Origin: Austropuccinia psidii
Lineage: Eukaryota; Basidiomycota; Pucciniomycetes; Pucciniales; Sphaerophragmiaceae
Assembly (NCBI GenBank): GCA_023105745.1
Contig: JALGQZ010000011.1
Span: 35,845,094 to 35,909,093 of the forward strand
DNA length: 64,000 bases
Direction: 5' to 3'
The position numbers were made by a program, and so were the translations under genes. Shown here one piece after another: positions 62,514 through 64,000 of the stretch (the stretch's first letter is position 1; each line of letters opens with the position of its first letter). Below the pieces are notes generated by a model. The model had not been told where the DNA came from and did not search any database. It was given only the letters and a program-made list of their open reading frames with translations.

Positions 62514-63366
62514 ATGGTAAGCAGTGTCAGAGGCATGTTGGGAGGGCACTCCGTGAGCGTAAGGATCGTAAGCAGTGTCGGGAGCATGTCGGGAGGGCAC
62601 TTCATGAGCGTAAGGATCGTAAGCAGTGTCGGAAGGGCACTTCATGAGCGTAAGGATCGTGAGCAGTGTCGGGAGCATGTTGGGAGGGCACTTCATGAGC
62701 GTAAGGATCGTAAGCAGTGTCGGAGGCATGTCGGGAGGGTACTTACTAGGCGAGCGTAAGGATTGTAAGCAGTGTCGGGAGCATGTCGGGAGGTCACTCC
62801 GTGAGCGTAAGGATCGTAAGCAGTGTCGGGAGCATGTCGGGAGGTCACTCCGTGAGCAGTGTCGGGAGCATGTCGGGAGGGCACTTCATGAGCGTAAGGA
62901 TCGTAAGCAGTGTTGGGAGCATGTCGGGAGGTCACTCCGTGAGCGTAAGGATCGGGAGCATGTCGGGAGGGCACTTCATGAGCGTAAGGATTGTAAGCAG
63001 TGTCGGAGGCATGTCGGGAGGGTACTTACTAGGCAAGCGTAAGGATCGTGAGCAGTGTCGGGAGCATGTCGGGAGGGCACTTCATGAGCGTAAGGATCGT
63101 AAGGATTGTCGGGAGCATGTCAGAAGGGCACTTCATGAGCGTAAGGATCGTAAGCAGTGTCGGGAGCATGTCGGGAGGGCACTTCATGAGCGTAAGGATC
63201 GTAAGCAGTGTCGGGAGCATGTCGGGAGGGCACTTCATGAGCGTAAGGATCGTAAGCAGTGTTGGGAGCATGTCGGGAGGGCACTTCATGAGCGTAAGGA
63301 TCGTAAGCAGTGTTGGGAGCATGTCGGGAGGGCACTTCATGAGCGTAAGGATCGTAAGGGTGGGGG
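62514..63366. repeat. 51-bp minisatellite near the right end
   Basis: About 16-17 units of 51 bp, containing GCGTAAGGATCGTAAGCAG then TGTCGGGAGCATGTCGGGAGG. The unit length is a multiple of three, so most frames stay open on both strands; I do not treat these as genes. Variant units contain TACTTACTAGGCGAGCG or lack a segment. Confidence 0.9.
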
Positions 63367-63539
63367 TGTGAAAGCGCAAGGAGTGGTGAGGACGGAGATG
63401 GGGGGGCAGGCAGTGTCAGAGTCTCATCTGGAGGGTGGTGCGGGTGCGTAAGCATGCTAAGCGTTGGAGAGGCGGAAGCTATTAGGTCAAATTACCCGAA
63501 CGTTGCCAATAGTGTTGAAACGGGTTTGGGCTTTGAGTG

Positions 63540-63640
63540 ACATTCTCATGTGACACATGTGACGATTGACGTTGTGTTGACGCTGACGTGACGTGACCCA
63601 CTAAATCCAGTGACTATAAAGTGACACTAACGAGACTGAA
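63540..63640. repeat. Right subterminal repeats
   Basis: GTGACA, TTGACG and CTGACGTGACG words recur about eight times just inside the right TIR. On the minus strand they read CGTCAA / CGTCAC, as in the left subterminal region. Confidence 0.5.
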
Positions 63641-63666
63641 GCAAGATTTTATACTGACCGCGGTGC

Positions 63667-63712
63667 GACGTGAAGTCAATCACCAACGATTGACGCGAGA
63701 TTTGCCCTGGTG
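63667..63712 (-). repeat. Right terminal inverted repeat, 46 bp
   Basis: On the minus strand begins CACCAGGGCAAATC and matches the left TIR at 40 of 46 positions. Contains GTCAATC-ACCAAC-GATTGAC at 63675-63694. Confidence 0.85.
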
Positions 63713-63715
63713 ATG
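63713..63715. other. Target-site duplication ATG, right copy
   Basis: ATG immediately follows the right TIR and equals 31780-31782. Confidence 0.65.
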
Positions 63716-64000
63716 GTATAAAAAAGGTATCACTAAGAGTAAACTTGAAAAATAACTCTCATATAGAACTGGAAGAAATGAGGAAGAATCTCTTTTCAAT
63801 TATAAAACATCCTCATCCAAATTGTAGAAGGAATTAATGAGATAGAATCATTAAAGCCCATATATGGTTCTTGAAGATGAAACCTCTTATAAAGATAAGA
63901 AGGGGATTGAGGAGATACCCTCAAAATTGTGTTAATTTTGAAGATCTCAAAGTTCCCTTTAGTCATAGCCACTATCTGACTCTTTACCTGAAAAACTGAA

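Larger units (their letters stand above)
31783..63712 (-). mobile_element. 31.9 kb Plavaka/KDZ-type DNA transposon with cargo genes and a nested gypsy element
   Basis: Both ends carry the same 46-bp sequence in inverted orientation. The left end starts CACCGGGGCGAATC; the right end, read on the minus strand, starts CACCAGGGCAAATC. ATG flanks the element at 31780-31782 and at 63713-63715, a 3-bp target duplication as in CACTA-type (CMC) elements. A full-length Plavaka-type transposase is encoded next to the left end. Inside are an unknown gene, a SNF2 ATPase, a Cys-cluster gene, a TET/JBP dioxygenase and a broken gene. Removing the 10.7 kb gypsy insertion leaves about 21.2 kb. GC content is visibly higher than in the AT-rich flanks. 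Strand is given by the transposase. Confidence 0.8.

Noticed and set aside
62417..63455. Several overlapping open frames of up to 222 codons on both strands
   Set aside because: They are the 51-bp minisatellite read in frame (51 is divisible by 3), so openness is expected without coding.
31783..63712. Reading the large element as a Starship
   Set aside because: No tyrosine recombinase of the Starship captain type was seen, and TIRs with a 3-bp duplication plus a Plavaka-type transposase fit a DDE transposon.

Overview
The window looks like nuclear DNA of a rust fungus (Basidiomycota, Pucciniales). It is AT-rich and repeat-dominated, genes have short GT..AG introns of about 58-90 nt, and the mobile elements are fungal types (Ty3/gypsy chromovirus, hAT, Plavaka/KDZ). 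From memory, the intact gag-pol and the small Cys-cluster protein at 44.6-45.9 kb resemble families repeated many times in the myrtle rust Austropuccinia psidii. I could not search, so that name is an inference. I recognise no ordinary housekeeping gene. A broken fragment of the TOR kinase gene is present inside a transposon.

Layout. (1) 1-3383: AT-rich, nothing recognised. (2) 3384-26347: an old, decayed Ty3/gypsy element on the + strand. Its 5' LTR is split by an 11.5 kb insertion (5049-16589) that holds a degenerate hAT transposase, a TOR FAT-domain fragment and large low-complexity tracts. Its leader carries a second, smaller insertion. (3) 26353-31779: AT-rich, nothing recognised. (4) 31783-63712: a 31.9 kb unit bounded by 46-bp terminal inverted repeats and a 3-bp target duplication (ATG). 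Without a nested gypsy element it is about 21.2 kb. In order it carries a Plavaka/KDZ-type transposase (-), an unknown 623-aa gene (+), a SNF2-family ATPase with one nonsense codon (-), a Zn2Cys6-like Cys-cluster gene (+), a TET/JBP-type 2-oxoglutarate/Fe(II) dioxygenase (-) and a broken unknown gene (-). Minisatellites and five copies of a 24-bp palindrome lie in the gaps between genes. (5) 46800-57491: a young, apparently complete Ty3/gypsy chromovirus (-) inserted in one of the minisatellites, with near-identical LTRs and TSD CGTAA.

The main candidate system is the 31.9 kb element: one mobile unit that encodes a transposase, a predicted nucleic-acid-base dioxygenase and a chromatin-type ATPase. 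The six mismatches between its two TIRs are all transitions at CpG, and the SNF2 stop codon fits CGA to TGA. Both are what deamination of methylated CpG would leave. Together they suggest that this element is a target of CpG methylation and carries its own methylcytosine-oxidation enzyme.

All intron positions were worked out by eye from splice-site consensus and frame continuity. In each multi-exon model the exon lengths sum to a multiple of three (for the broken 59.7-62.0 kb gene, after allowing for two 1-nt losses). No RNA gene or CRISPR array was found.
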